Source: an uncultured Muribaculaceae bacterium (GTDB lineage Bacteria > Bacteroidota > Bacteroidia > Bacteroidales > Muribaculaceae). Taken from it: a DNA stretch of 64,000 bases. The DNA is taken from contig CAUBJF010000006.1 in NCBI GenBank assembly GCA_958436175.1, forward strand, positions 62,001-126,000, given 5' to 3'. The position numbers and the translations under genes were made by a program. Within the stretch, counting starts at the first letter, position 1. Each line of letters starts with the position of its first letter. This document shows positions 32,448-41,929 of this stretch, in pieces. A model generated the notes under the pieces. That model was not told the DNA's origin. It ran no database searches and was given only the letters and a program-made list of their open reading frames with translations.

Positions 32448-33709
32448 TGACCCTCAGACATGTATGGCAGGAGGTGAGGCATAATCCTCTCTTCGCCTTG
32501 ATATATATTTTCGGCACAGCTCTCGCATTAGGCTCGACCACTGTGCTGGTGGCCATTACCAACTCTATGGTCGCGCCTATCTATCCGGAATACCAGCGCG
32601 CCAGAACGGCCTATGTCTCCCGCGTATATCTCGCTGTACACGAAGGCTCGTCATATCAGTACAGACTTTCGTACGACGCTGTCAGGGACTATCTCTATCC
32701 TCTCAGAAATGCTGAAAAGGTGTCAGCTTATCTTCAGCCATGGTACCAGAAACTTGCCCAGCCCGATAACGGCGGTCTCGACGTGCCTGTGACAGTGAAA
32801 GGTGTCGATCCGGCATTTTTCGAGGTTTTCTCCTTCCGCTTCCTGGCCGGGCATCCTTTTTCACAGGCCGATTTCGACAGTGGTCTGCCGGTAGCGGTTG
32901 TCGGCGACAGGACAGCCAGGGCCCTTTTCGGAGCCACAAAGCCGGAAGATATCGTCGGGAAAGACCTCTCTCTCGGTTTCCGCAAATACCGGGTGGCCGG
33001 TGTGGTTCTCGAAGCTACAGAAACAGAGCAAGCTTCCTATGCCGGAATTTACTACCCCTATACATCCCAGAAGGATTATGACGAAAAGATCGAAGGCACT
33101 ATCCCATTCATAGGTTCCTTCCAGGCCGTGCTGTTGACTGACGATATAGATGCCGTGCGCCGGGAACTGACAGACATAGAGAAACGTTTCAACAGTTCGC
33201 AGGACAGATACGAGGTGTATCTCTACCATCAGCCTGTAGATCACATCAGCATAACCTTCGATCCATATTTCAATGAAGACACGTCAAAGTTCAAGGTCAT
33301 GGCCGCTGCCCTCGGCCTGATGATTCTCGGACTCCTGATTGTCCCGGGACTCAATCTCAGCGGCCTGATAGCCGGACGCATGGAAACACGCGTGGCCGAG
33401 ATGGGTGTCCGCAAGAGCTTCGGAGCCACCCGAGGCACGCTTCTTCGACAGATTCTATGGGAAAATCTTTTCCTGACGTCTGCCGGTACAATTGTAGGCT
33501 ATCTCTTAGCCTATGCCTTACTCGAAGGCGGAATCGGAGCCGTGTTCAATCCGTCCCGCACATCCGAGTTAAGCCACGGAATGATGTCGGCCCCGACGGT
33601 ATTCGTTTCATGTACGGTACTGTGTTTTGTCCTCAATATCCTTTCAGGCATAATACCTGTGCGTAATTCCCTCAAACGACCTATCGTTCAATCTCTAAAA
33701 GAAAAATGA
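32444..33709 (+). CDS. FtsX/MacB-type permease A2
   Basis: 421 residues, class A paralogue of the permease at 29160 (shared start TLRHVWQ-RHN, YIFGTALAL, YPEYQRARTAY-like and MGVRKSFGATRGTLLRQ segments). Topology is one helix, a periplasmic domain and three helices. The ATG at 32444 (followed by a second ATG) overlaps the ATPase stop; an in-frame extension further upstream lies wholly inside the ATPase gene and is rejected. Three bases separate it from permease B2. Confidence 0.9.
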   Translation: MMTLRHVWQEVRHNPLFALIYIFGTALALGSTTVLVAITNSMVAPIYPEYQRARTAYVSRVYLAVHEGSSYQYRLSYDAVRDYLYPLRNAEKVSAYLQPWYQKLAQPDNGGLDVPVTVKGVDPAFFEVFSFRFLAGHPFSQADFDSGLPVAVVGDRTARALFGATKPEDIVGKDLSLGFRKYRVAGVVLEATETEQASYAGIYYPYTSQKDYDEKIEGTIPFIGSFQAVLLTDDIDAVRRELTDIEKRFNSSQDRYEVYLYHQPVDHISITFDPYFNEDTSKFKVMAAALGLMILGLLIVPGLNLSGLIAGRMETRVAEMGVRKSFGATRGTLLRQILWENLFLTSAGTIVGYLLAYALLEGGIGAVFNPSRTSELSHGMMSAPTVFVSCTVLCFVLNILSGIIPVRNSLKRPIVQSLKEK

Positions 33710-33712
33710 CCT

Positions 33713-35035
33713 ATGATAAAGCTACTGTTTAAGAATCTATGGAACCGCCGTGGGAAACATGCGTGGCTGTTCATCGAGCTTATCGTTGTCACGGCTCTTG
33801 CATGGGAATTCATGGATGCACCCGTTGTGAGCATCGCGGACTCGCGCATCCCTATGGGTTATGATGTCGACAGGCTTGTACATATCGCCGTGGGGACTCT
33901 CCCGGAGAGTCATACCGATTTCCGTGCTGAGGAAACGGACTCACTCAGGCAGATCGAGGCACTGTATTCGTTTCTCGCCAAGGCCCGTAGTCTTGACGGT
34001 GTTGAACGCGCCACAGTCAATGCCAGAAACTCGTATCTCAATACAAACAGTAAAATCAACACCGGTTTCCGCAGTTCCAATCTTCAGGACAGCCTATACA
34101 AGAGGGTGACCGAACTGGATTTCTGGCCCGGTATGGAATTCTTCGAGACATACGGAATCGAGTCGTGCCCCGGCAGCGATGATGTCGCTGTATTATCGGA
34201 CATCGTTCCTGTGGGAGACTCCGATTCGCACAGAAGATCGCCCCTGATTCTTACTAAGGACTATGCGGAACTCTTCGGGACTGAGTACAGCAGACCGGGT
34301 ATGGATCTTCTGTCGATCTGGCAGGCAGATACCACTCGGTACACCGTAGCGGGTGTGGTCGGGAACGTTCGTCACAGCTCGACCCGGCGGACAAACTGCA
34401 TGGTGTTCTCCCCTCGCCATGTCACACCCGAGGATGAATTCGACTGTGTGCTACGCCTGAGAGCGGGTATCGATGCCGATGAATTCGTGCGCGACCTCGT
34501 TGCGACATCTGTCCGAGAGTTGAGGACAGGCAACTACTATGCACAGTCGGTCGAAACCTATTCCGACCTTATCCATAATATCGAATACGAAGAAGGAGAT
34601 ATCGCAATCCGGCAGAAAGGCGTGATCCTGACAGTGTTCTTCATGTTAAGCCTCATCCTGGGTGTCACGGGTTCTTTCTATCTCCAGACGCGCCGCAGGA
34701 TTCCGGAAATAGGCATACACCGCTCCTTCGGTGCCGGCAAGGGCAAGATTATTGCCATGATTATGGGCGAGGGCGTTATTCTTGCCTCCACAGCCTTCAT
34801 AATAGGCGAAATCATATACTTCAACTATGCCCTGCAGTTCGGCCTTGCATACGCCAATACATATTTCGATGAAGAAGGTGCGATAAGGAACTGGATATCA
34901 GACTTCAGTACGCACTTCACTGTCATTTCGGCCATCGTCTACGTCATCATAATAGCTTGCGTGTGTGTCGGGACATGGCTCCCGGCCCGCTACGCATCGC
35001 GCATCAATCCTGTCGACGCACTAAGAGATGAATAA
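33713..35035 (+). CDS. FtsX/MacB-type permease B2
   Basis: 440 residues, class B paralogue of the permease at 30438 (NLWNRRGKHAWLFIELIVVTAL at the start, SFYLQTRRRIPEIGIHRSFGAG near the end). It has the same one-plus-three helix topology and a large periplasmic part. The stop codon is immediately followed by the ATG of the TolC gene without any spacing, which indicates strict co-translation. Confidence 0.9.
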   Translation: MIKLLFKNLWNRRGKHAWLFIELIVVTALAWEFMDAPVVSIADSRIPMGYDVDRLVHIAVGTLPESHTDFRAEETDSLRQIEALYSFLAKARSLDGVERATVNARNSYLNTNSKINTGFRSSNLQDSLYKRVTELDFWPGMEFFETYGIESCPGSDDVAVLSDIVPVGDSDSHRRSPLILTKDYAELFGTEYSRPGMDLLSIWQADTTRYTVAGVVGNVRHSSTRRTNCMVFSPRHVTPEDEFDCVLRLRAGIDADEFVRDLVATSVRELRTGNYYAQSVETYSDLIHNIEYEEGDIAIRQKGVILTVFFMLSLILGVTGSFYLQTRRRIPEIGIHRSFGAGKGKIIAMIMGEGVILASTAFIIGEIIYFNYALQFGLAYANTYFDEEGAIRNWISDFSTHFTVISAIVYVIIIACVCVGTWLPARYASRINPVDALRDE

Positions 35036-36544
35036 ATGAGCAACAGAATCAGTTTTTTCATAAGCGTTTTCATCAGCTGTTTTGCCCCTGCCCTCTCCGG
35101 GCAGACCGACACCCTGCGCCTTACCCTCGCCGATGTCGTCGGCATGGCAAGGACGCAGAGTGTCGACGCGGCGGCCGCCCTCACAGAGCTGCGCACAGCC
35201 TACTGGCAGTACCGCACATACCGTGCCGACCTTCTCCCGGAAGTATCGTTCACAGCCACCCTGCCCTCCTATACCAAGCATTATTCCTCATATCAGGAAT
35301 CGGACGGCTCCTACACCTTCGTCCACAACGACAATGTCGAACTCAGCGGAGAGCTCAGCTTGTCGCAGAAGATATGGTTTTCGGGCGGCACACTGTCGCT
35401 TCGCTCGAGTCTCGACTATATGCGGCAGCTCTCAGGCACCAGATACGGCAGTTTCATGAGTATCCCGGTGGCTCTCCAGCTCGAACAGCCGCTCTTCGGC
35501 ATCAATACCGTCAAATGGGACCGCCGTATCGAGCCCGTACGCTACGCCGAGGCCAAGGCACGTTTCATCTCCGAAACCGAGGAAGTGGCCATGGAGGCAA
35601 TACGTCTCTTTTTCAACCTCCTCGTCGACAGGGAATCGCTTGCGAGCTCGGAGCAGAACCTCGCCAACGCCCGTAAGCTCTACGAGGTGGCCAAGGCCAA
35701 ACGTCGCATGGGCCAGATCAGCGAGAACGACCTCATGCAGATAGAACTGACCATGATAAACGCGCAGGCGGCCTGCTCGACAAAGCGGAGCAACCTCAAA
35801 AGCTCGTCGTTCAGCCTCGCGTCTTTCCTCGGTATCGCCGGGCAGCTCGACCTAGACCTTATCGAGCCGACTGTCCTCCCCACGGCGGAGGTTGACTACA
35901 ACGCTGCTCTCAGCTATGCCGAGGCCAACAACCCCTTCATGCGCAACATACGCCGCCGTCAGCTCGAAGCCGACTACGAGGTAGCAAAAGCCAAGGCGGC
36001 ACAGCGGCAGGTCAACCTAACCGCACAGATAGGCTTCACAGGCACAGCATCGACAGCCAACGAGGCATACTCGCATCTGCACGACAACCGCATCGTCCAG
36101 GTAGGCATAGCCATTCCGCTCATCGACTGGGGTCGCCGCCGGGCTGCCGTCAAGGTAGCCGAGAGTCAGCGAGAACTCACGGAGAACACCATCCTCAAGG
36201 AAAATCTCGACTTCAACCGCAATCTCTTCGTCCTCGTCGAGCGTTTCAACAACCAGCGCGAGCAGCTGACTATTGCCGCCCGTGCCTGCGAGATAGCCCA
36301 GAAACGTTACGATACCAACGTCGAGACTTTCATGATAGGCCGCATATCGACTCTCGACCTCAGCGACTCGCAGCAGAGCAAGGACAGCGCGCGCCAGACT
36401 CTTCTCAATGAAATGTTCTCATACTGGTACTATTACTACCAGCTCCGCTCCATCACTTTGTGGGACTTCAGCCGCTCGGCACCTATCGATGCCGACTTCG
36501 AATCAATACTGAAAGAACATCATTCTTTAGGCCGGAATCATTAA
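35036..36544 (+). CDS. TolC-family outer-membrane efflux channel
   Basis: 502 residues with a signal peptide (about 1-22) and two OEP repeats of long helices (for example SYAEANNPFMRNIRRRQLEADYEVAKAKAAQR split around 290-320) separated by short strands. It completes the tripartite pump with the adaptor and MacB-like permeases. It is the last gene of the unbroken operon; a TAACTTTG element at 36542-36549 may start the next gene separately. Confidence 0.92.
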   Translation: MSNRISFFISVFISCFAPALSGQTDTLRLTLADVVGMARTQSVDAAAALTELRTAYWQYRTYRADLLPEVSFTATLPSYTKHYSSYQESDGSYTFVHNDNVELSGELSLSQKIWFSGGTLSLRSSLDYMRQLSGTRYGSFMSIPVALQLEQPLFGINTVKWDRRIEPVRYAEAKARFISETEEVAMEAIRLFFNLLVDRESLASSEQNLANARKLYEVAKAKRRMGQISENDLMQIELTMINAQAACSTKRSNLKSSSFSLASFLGIAGQLDLDLIEPTVLPTAEVDYNAALSYAEANNPFMRNIRRRQLEADYEVAKAKAAQRQVNLTAQIGFTGTASTANEAYSHLHDNRIVQVGIAIPLIDWGRRRAAVKVAESQRELTENTILKENLDFNRNLFVLVERFNNQREQLTIAARACEIAQKRYDTNVETFMIGRISTLDLSDSQQSKDSARQTLLNEMFSYWYYYYQLRSITLWDFSRSAPIDADFESILKEHHSLGRNH

Positions 36545-36580
36545 CTTTGCAATCGCTAACCAATAACCGCATTTCCAAAT

Positions 36581-38875
36581 ATGACACGTCTAAGCACTCT
36601 ATTTCTCTGTCTGCTTTGTACTTTCGCAGCACTCGATGCAAGGACTGTCCGTGGACTTGTCCTGTCTTCTGGCGATTCTACGGCAGTCATCGGTGCCAAC
36701 TGCAGGCTTATGTCCGACGGCCGACAGATAGCAGGAGTGACGGCAGATGCCGACGGTGCCTTCTCTCTGGAAACCGATGTAAAGTCTTCCATGAATCTCG
36801 AAATATCCATGACAGGCTTCTCATCGACAGACATCATAATCGAATCCGGCTCTAAAAATTTGAATATCGGTACGATATACCTCGACGAAGGTCTTGCTTT
36901 AAATGAGCTGACCGTCACAGGCAGTTCAGTTGTCAACTCGAAAGGAAGAACTATCGTCTATCCCTCGTCGGCCGATATCCGAGCCTCTGCCACCTCGATA
37001 GGTCTCTTCCAGAAGCTTCCTCTTGCCGGATTGCAGGCAAATCCTATAAACCGTACAATCACTGTCGACGGCGGCACACCTGTAATACTCATAAACGGCG
37101 TACCCTCCTCTATCGACGATGTCAATACCCTGCAACCCAAGGATATCGAGAAAATCGAGTTTTCAAGGTTTACTCCGGGCCGCTATGCCGACTCGAGCAA
37201 GTCGGGTTTTCTCAATATCACATTGAAAAGACGGAATGACGGCGGCCAGTTCTTTGCCTGGGGCCGCAGCGCGGTCAACACAGCCTTCGTCGATGCAAAT
37301 GTCAATGCCTCATATCATCAGGGAGCGTCGCAGTTCTCGCTGAAATACAGGCCGTCGTGGCGAAACTACCAGGATGTATACGATAATACCACGGAAAGCT
37401 ATATCGGAGATGATTTCCGAGTGAACCTCGAGGAGCACGACCGCAACCCCTTCAACTATCACTATCATCAGTTGCAGCTGAAATACGATTTAAGCCCGAG
37501 CGCCAAGACCCTTTTCTCAGCCACATTCAACGTAATGCCATACTATCACAAAAGCCGTTCGATCGCACGGACAGCGGACTCTGAACTCGGCATTTACGAC
37601 AATCACAACCTGAGCACAAGCAAAGACCTGGCACCATCGCTGGACCTTTTCCTGCGTCAGGATTTCGATGACAGGAACACACTGGAGGTACAGGTCGTAG
37701 GTACCTTGAGCTCAAGCGACTATCGGCGCGACAACAGCTATATCTTCCCGGACGGCAGCGAGGATGCCTACATCATGTATGTCGACAGCCGCCGCCGTTC
37801 CCTGATTTCGGAAGTAAGCTATACCCACAGCTTCAGCGAAAAGACTTCTCTTTCCGCCGGGTACCAGAATACAGTTTCGCGAAGCACAAACACTTATCTG
37901 TCGTCCGACTACAGGCCGGTGCTCACCGAGAACAACAATTATGCCTACGCGCGCCTCGGACAACGAGTCGGCAAGTTCTATCTTGCTCTGGCCACAGGGG
38001 CAAAGTTATTCTGGATAAACAACGACCTGAACAAGCGTCGTTTCATACGTAACCTCTCGAGCGCACATATATCCTGGGACATCAGCAACAGCTGGAGTCT
38101 GCAAGGCTCGTTCAGGTACACGCCGGGCATACCCTCACTCAGCGCCCTGACGGATTATCCGCAGCAGACCACACCCTACCTCATCTCGAACGGTAATCCC
38201 GGACTGAAAGTGGCCGAGAACTTTGTGTACAGCCTTGGCGCAAATTATTCATACAAGAAATTCCAGGCCTCCTTCCAGTCGGCCTATACCAGGGCAAACA
38301 ATACCGTAATCAACGACATTGCCTATCTTGGCGACGGTCTTTTCATGTCTCAGTCGGTCAATGCAAAGTACGGGGATGTATTCAGGAATGACCTGTCTCT
38401 GCGTATAGGCGACATCCACGGTTTCGGAGCGAATCTCTACATGAGTCTCACGCATTACAAGACCGTGGGCAGCGACTGGAGCCACAAACTGACAGCCTTC
38501 GACGGCAGCATCTCACTGTGGTGGAACAAAGGGCCGTACACCGTCTCGTACTGGCGTACACTGCCGGGCAAATATCTCAGCGGCCACTATGTCGGCAAGG
38601 GCGAGAACGGCGATGCTCTGCAGTTTGAATGGCATCCGGACAAACACTGGACCCTTGGTGCGAGCTGGATGTATATGTTCGACAAGAAAGGCACACGCTA
38701 CCCTTCGTGGAACGACTCGGCCGTCAATCCTTCATGCCGGGAACGATATATCAGAAACAACGGCAACATGGTAGTCCTTTCGGCCAGCTATTCGGCGGAT
38801 TTCGGATCCATATTCCGCACAGGCCGCCGCAACCTGAATAACAGCGACAACTCGTCATCGCTGCTGAAACTATGA
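36581..38875 (+). CDS. Outer-membrane beta-barrel protein (TonB-receptor-like)
   Basis: 764 residues. Signal peptide (about 1-20), CarboxypepD_reg-like domain (about 21-105; TVRGLVLSSGDSTAVIGANCRL), plug-like domain (VINGVPSSIDDVNTLQPKDIEKIEFSRFTPG region, about 170-200) and a barrel rich in aromatic strands. It is similar in design to the barrel at 6549-9014. Its place between the pump and the NtrC/NtrB pair suggests a role in the same stress or export system. Ligand unknown. Confidence 0.82.
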   Translation: MTRLSTLFLCLLCTFAALDARTVRGLVLSSGDSTAVIGANCRLMSDGRQIAGVTADADGAFSLETDVKSSMNLEISMTGFSSTDIIIESGSKNLNIGTIYLDEGLALNELTVTGSSVVNSKGRTIVYPSSADIRASATSIGLFQKLPLAGLQANPINRTITVDGGTPVILINGVPSSIDDVNTLQPKDIEKIEFSRFTPGRYADSSKSGFLNITLKRRNDGGQFFAWGRSAVNTAFVDANVNASYHQGASQFSLKYRPSWRNYQDVYDNTTESYIGDDFRVNLEEHDRNPFNYHYHQLQLKYDLSPSAKTLFSATFNVMPYYHKSRSIARTADSELGIYDNHNLSTSKDLAPSLDLFLRQDFDDRNTLEVQVVGTLSSSDYRRDNSYIFPDGSEDAYIMYVDSRRRSLISEVSYTHSFSEKTSLSAGYQNTVSRSTNTYLSSDYRPVLTENNNYAYARLGQRVGKFYLALATGAKLFWINNDLNKRRFIRNLSSAHISWDISNSWSLQGSFRYTPGIPSLSALTDYPQQTTPYLISNGNPGLKVAENFVYSLGANYSYKKFQASFQSAYTRANNTVINDIAYLGDGLFMSQSVNAKYGDVFRNDLSLRIGDIHGFGANLYMSLTHYKTVGSDWSHKLTAFDGSISLWWNKGPYTVSYWRTLPGKYLSGHYVGKGENGDALQFEWHPDKHWTLGASWMYMFDKKGTRYPSWNDSAVNPSCRERYIRNNGNMVVLSASYSADFGSIFRTGRRNLNNSDNSSSLLKL

Positions 38876-38932
38876 TTTGTAAGATGCATTTGAAAAACTC
38901 TCGCTATCTTTGCATTGATTTAAGGAGTGTTT

Positions 38933-40261
38933 ATGATACTCGTTGTTGATGATGACACCATGCTTCTTGCATCGCTTCGGAGCCTGCTGCACAAGGCAGG
39001 ATACGAAGTGGTTACGGCCGCTACGCCCCAGGATGCCGTGGCGTGTGTCCGCGCGTCGGCTCCCGAACTGGTGCTGATGGATATGAATTTCACACGTCGC
39101 ACCGACGGCGAGGAAGGCCTCACACTGCTGAAACAGATACATATCTTCCGTCCGGCTGTCCCCGTCATGCTGATGACGGCATGGGGAAGCATAGACCTCG
39201 CAGTCCGAGGCATGCGCGACGGTGCCTTCGACTTCATCACAAAGCCATGGGACAACCGGGTGCTCCTCGAACGCATATCCACAGCCATAGGTCTGCGCGA
39301 CAAGGAAGAAGAAACTAAAGCACCCACGGCATTCGACCGTGCCGGCATCATAGGCCAAAGCCCGTCCCTGCGTACGGCTCTCGACACCGTGCGCCGCGTG
39401 GCTGCCACAGGCGCTTCCGTCCTGATTACCGGCGAGAGCGGCACCGGCAAAGAACTTATTGCCGAAGCCATACACCGCAACAGCACAAGAGCCTCGAAAC
39501 CATTCGTAAAGGTCAATCTCGGCGGCATGCCCTCGTCGCTTTTCGAGAGCGAGATGTTCGGCTACCGCAAAGGGGCGTTCACGGGTGCCGTAGCAGACCG
39601 CGCCGGTCGTTTCGAGGCTGCCGACGGAGGTACCATATTCCTCGACGAGATAGGCGAACTGGACACAGCCTCTCAGGTCAAGATGCTGCGTGTGCTCCAG
39701 GAGCAACGTTTCGAACCTCTCGGCAGCAGCACGACGCGAAGCGTCGATGTGCGTGTCGTATGCGCCACCAATGCCGACCTCACGGCTATGGTCAGAGAAC
39801 GGACTTTCCGCGAAGATCTTTTCTACCGTATCAACCTCGTGACGATCCATATACCGCCCCTGAGGCAACGCCGCGAAGACATACCCGCTCTCGTCAGGCA
39901 CTTCATCGAAAATATGTCGGCACAGAACCCCGGAATAACAGTGCCGGAGGTGACAGATGACGCTTTCGACTATCTGGATACCCTCCCCTTCCCCGGCAAC
40001 ATACGGGAGCTCAAGAACTTGGTGGAACGGACAATGCTCGTATCCGACTCCGCGAAACTCACCGCCAGAGAATTCCGTGCCAACAACACCGCGACCGAAG
40101 CCCTCCCGGCATCAGATACAACGCTCGACGAACTTGAACAACACAGTATCAACAAGGCCCTCTCCGATGCAAAAGGGAACATATCGGTCGCCGCCCGGAC
40201 TCTCGGGCTGTCGCGTCAGGCACTGTACCGCAGAATGAAAAAACATAATATCGGCCAATGA
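38933..40261 (+). CDS. Sigma-54-dependent NtrC-family response regulator
   Basis: 442 residues: receiver domain (acidic pair D6-D8, phospho-acceptor Asp50 in LVLMDMNF), AAA+ domain with GESGTGKE and the sigma-54-contacting GAFTGA loop, and a Fis-type helix-turn-helix (LSDAKGNISVAARTLGLSRQALYRRM). The ATG at 38933 has AAGGAG at good spacing; a GTG at 38927 is less likely. A TATCTTTG -7 element is at 38905-38912. It is predicted to activate the sigma-54-like promoter at 27856. Its stop overlaps the kinase start. Confidence 0.93.
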   Translation: MILVVDDDTMLLASLRSLLHKAGYEVVTAATPQDAVACVRASAPELVLMDMNFTRRTDGEEGLTLLKQIHIFRPAVPVMLMTAWGSIDLAVRGMRDGAFDFITKPWDNRVLLERISTAIGLRDKEEETKAPTAFDRAGIIGQSPSLRTALDTVRRVAATGASVLITGESGTGKELIAEAIHRNSTRASKPFVKVNLGGMPSSLFESEMFGYRKGAFTGAVADRAGRFEAADGGTIFLDEIGELDTASQVKMLRVLQEQRFEPLGSSTTRSVDVRVVCATNADLTAMVRERTFREDLFYRINLVTIHIPPLRQRREDIPALVRHFIENMSAQNPGITVPEVTDDAFDYLDTLPFPGNIRELKNLVERTMLVSDSAKLTAREFRANNTATEALPASDTTLDELEQHSINKALSDAKGNISVAARTLGLSRQALYRRMKKHNIGQ

Positions 40262-41475
40262 ATCTCAAGTGGCTCTTTTTCGCCCTTATGCTCATGCAGG
40301 TACCTGTCTATATCGCCCTTGCATGGGTCAGCATAGACATCCGGCCGTGGCTGTTCTATGCTTCGGAAGTATTCCTGGTGGTCGATATCGCATTCTCGAT
40401 CATATTCTACCGTAAGGTCATACGCCCCGTGCAGACACTCGCCGGAGGCATGAACCTTCTCAAGAGCCAGGACTGGAATGTGCAGCTGCTCAAAGTAGGC
40501 CAGAAAGAGACCGACGCGCTCGTCGATGTCTTCAACGACATGATGGAACGCCTCCACAACCTTCGGACAGAAATCATCGAACAGAGGCATTTCCTGAGCC
40601 TCCTTGTGGAAGCAGCCCCAGTAGGAATCGTAGTGATGAGCCACGATGGCAGCTATGACATGGTAAACCCTGCATCGCAGAAATTCATGTCTTCTCCGGC
40701 GGCCGTCAAAGAGCTTTATTCAATCCCCGACAACAGCGAGAAGACCATACGTCTCGACAGCGAGAGTTTCCGTTGCCAGAGGAGGCATTTCCTTGACCGT
40801 GGCGTGCGTTGCAGCTTCTTCATAATAGAGAATATCACCCAGCCGCTCGACACCGCCGAGAAAGCGGCCTACGGCAAGGTTATCCGCATCATCGCGCACG
40901 AGGTCAACAACACCGTAGCCGGTCTCACCACGGCGATAGATGCCGTCGAGAGCGACGACCGCGAAATCCTCGATGCCTGCGGCCACAGGGCAATGGAACT
41001 GAGCCGCTTCATTGGCCGTTTTGCCGAGGTTGTGAAGATTCCCGAACCTACCCTTGAGCAGATAAGTCTTGCAAGGCTGGTAGCCGGAGAATCGCACTTC
41101 CTCGAAAGCATATGCAATAACCACGGTTCCAAGCTCGAAATCGTCACTTCCAAGGACAAGGAGACGATTCAGGGCGACCCCGTATTGCTCGGACAGGTGC
41201 TTGTCAATCTTGTCAAGAACGCGGCCGAAAGTGCGGGCAAAGGAGGCCATATCCGCATAGAGGCTGTCGGCCGCTGTCTGACGGTGGTCGACGACGGCCG
41301 GGGCATCACTCCAGAAAAAGCGACTCGCATATTTACGCCCTTCTACACCGACAAGCCGGGAGGGCAGGGCATAGGCCTTACCTTCGTGCGGACGGTTCTC
41401 ACAGGACATCGCGCAAGCTACAGCCTCGGGACGAATCCTGACGACGGCCTGACGCGTTTCATCATAAAATTCTAA
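40258..41475 (+). CDS. NtrB-type sensor histidine kinase
   Basis: 405 residues. Two membrane helices (about 3-23 and 33-50) with almost no periplasmic loop, HAMP-like linker (KVIRPVQTLAGGMNLL), PAS domain (about 115-200), dimerisation helix with HEVNN (His about 217), and HATPase domain with NLVKNA, DDGRGI and GGQGIGLT boxes. The near absence of a periplasmic domain suggests it senses through the membrane or cytoplasm, as in intramembrane-sensing kinases. Partner of the regulator before it. Confidence 0.92.
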   Translation: MNLKWLFFALMLMQVPVYIALAWVSIDIRPWLFYASEVFLVVDIAFSIIFYRKVIRPVQTLAGGMNLLKSQDWNVQLLKVGQKETDALVDVFNDMMERLHNLRTEIIEQRHFLSLLVEAAPVGIVVMSHDGSYDMVNPASQKFMSSPAAVKELYSIPDNSEKTIRLDSESFRCQRRHFLDRGVRCSFFIIENITQPLDTAEKAAYGKVIRIIAHEVNNTVAGLTTAIDAVESDDREILDACGHRAMELSRFIGRFAEVVKIPEPTLEQISLARLVAGESHFLESICNNHGSKLEIVTSKDKETIQGDPVLLGQVLVNLVKNAAESAGKGGHIRIEAVGRCLTVVDDGRGITPEKATRIFTPFYTDKPGGQGIGLTFVRTVLTGHRASYSLGTNPDDGLTRFIIKF

Positions 41476-41927
41476 GCTCCGATGAGCGAAAGAAGCTGTG
41501 CCGCAGCGTTTTTCGTATCTACTTTATTGATGATATGAGTGATACGGTGTTCGGCATCGGTAACGAAAGTCGTACGGACAGTTCCCATATACTCGCGCCC
41601 GGCCATCTTTTTCTTCTGCCATACACCGAAAGCCTGATTGACCTCGGTCGACTCGTCGCTGAGAAGTAGGAAGGGGAGGGCATACTTCTCGGCAAACTTG
41701 GCATGGCTCTTGGGGGAGTCCTTGCTGATACCGATCACGACATAGCCCTTGTCGCAAAGCTCGGCATAGCCGTCGCGTATTGAGCAAGCTTCGGCGGTGC
41801 AGCCGGGGGTATTGTCCTTGGGATAGAAATAGACTATCAGAGGCTTCCCTGCAAAATCGAATGCCTTGACTTCTTTTCCCTCGGCATCATAGCCGAGCAC
41901 TTCGGGTATCTTGTCTCCTACATTCAT
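41472..41927 (-). CDS. bcp: Thioredoxin-dependent thiol peroxidase (Bcp/PrxQ)
   Basis: 151 residues, reduces hydroperoxides. Peroxidatic Cys43 and resolving Cys48 lie in DNTPGCTAEACSIRD, the PrxQ pattern. The ATG at 41927 gives MNVGDKIPEV; an in-frame GTG at 41933 overlaps the preceding stop and is not needed. It is the last gene of the nine-gene minus-strand operon, two bases after the transglutaminase-like gene, and its end overlaps the kinase gene on the other strand by four bases. Confidence 0.95.
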   Translation of the reverse strand: MNVGDKIPEVLGYDAEGKEVKAFDFAGKPLIVYFYPKDNTPGCTAEACSIRDGYAELCDKGYVVIGISKDSPKSHAKFAEKYALPFLLLSDESTEVNQAFGVWQKKKMAGREYMGTVRTTFVTDAEHRITHIINKVDTKNAAAQLLSLIGA

Positions 41928-41929
41928 AG

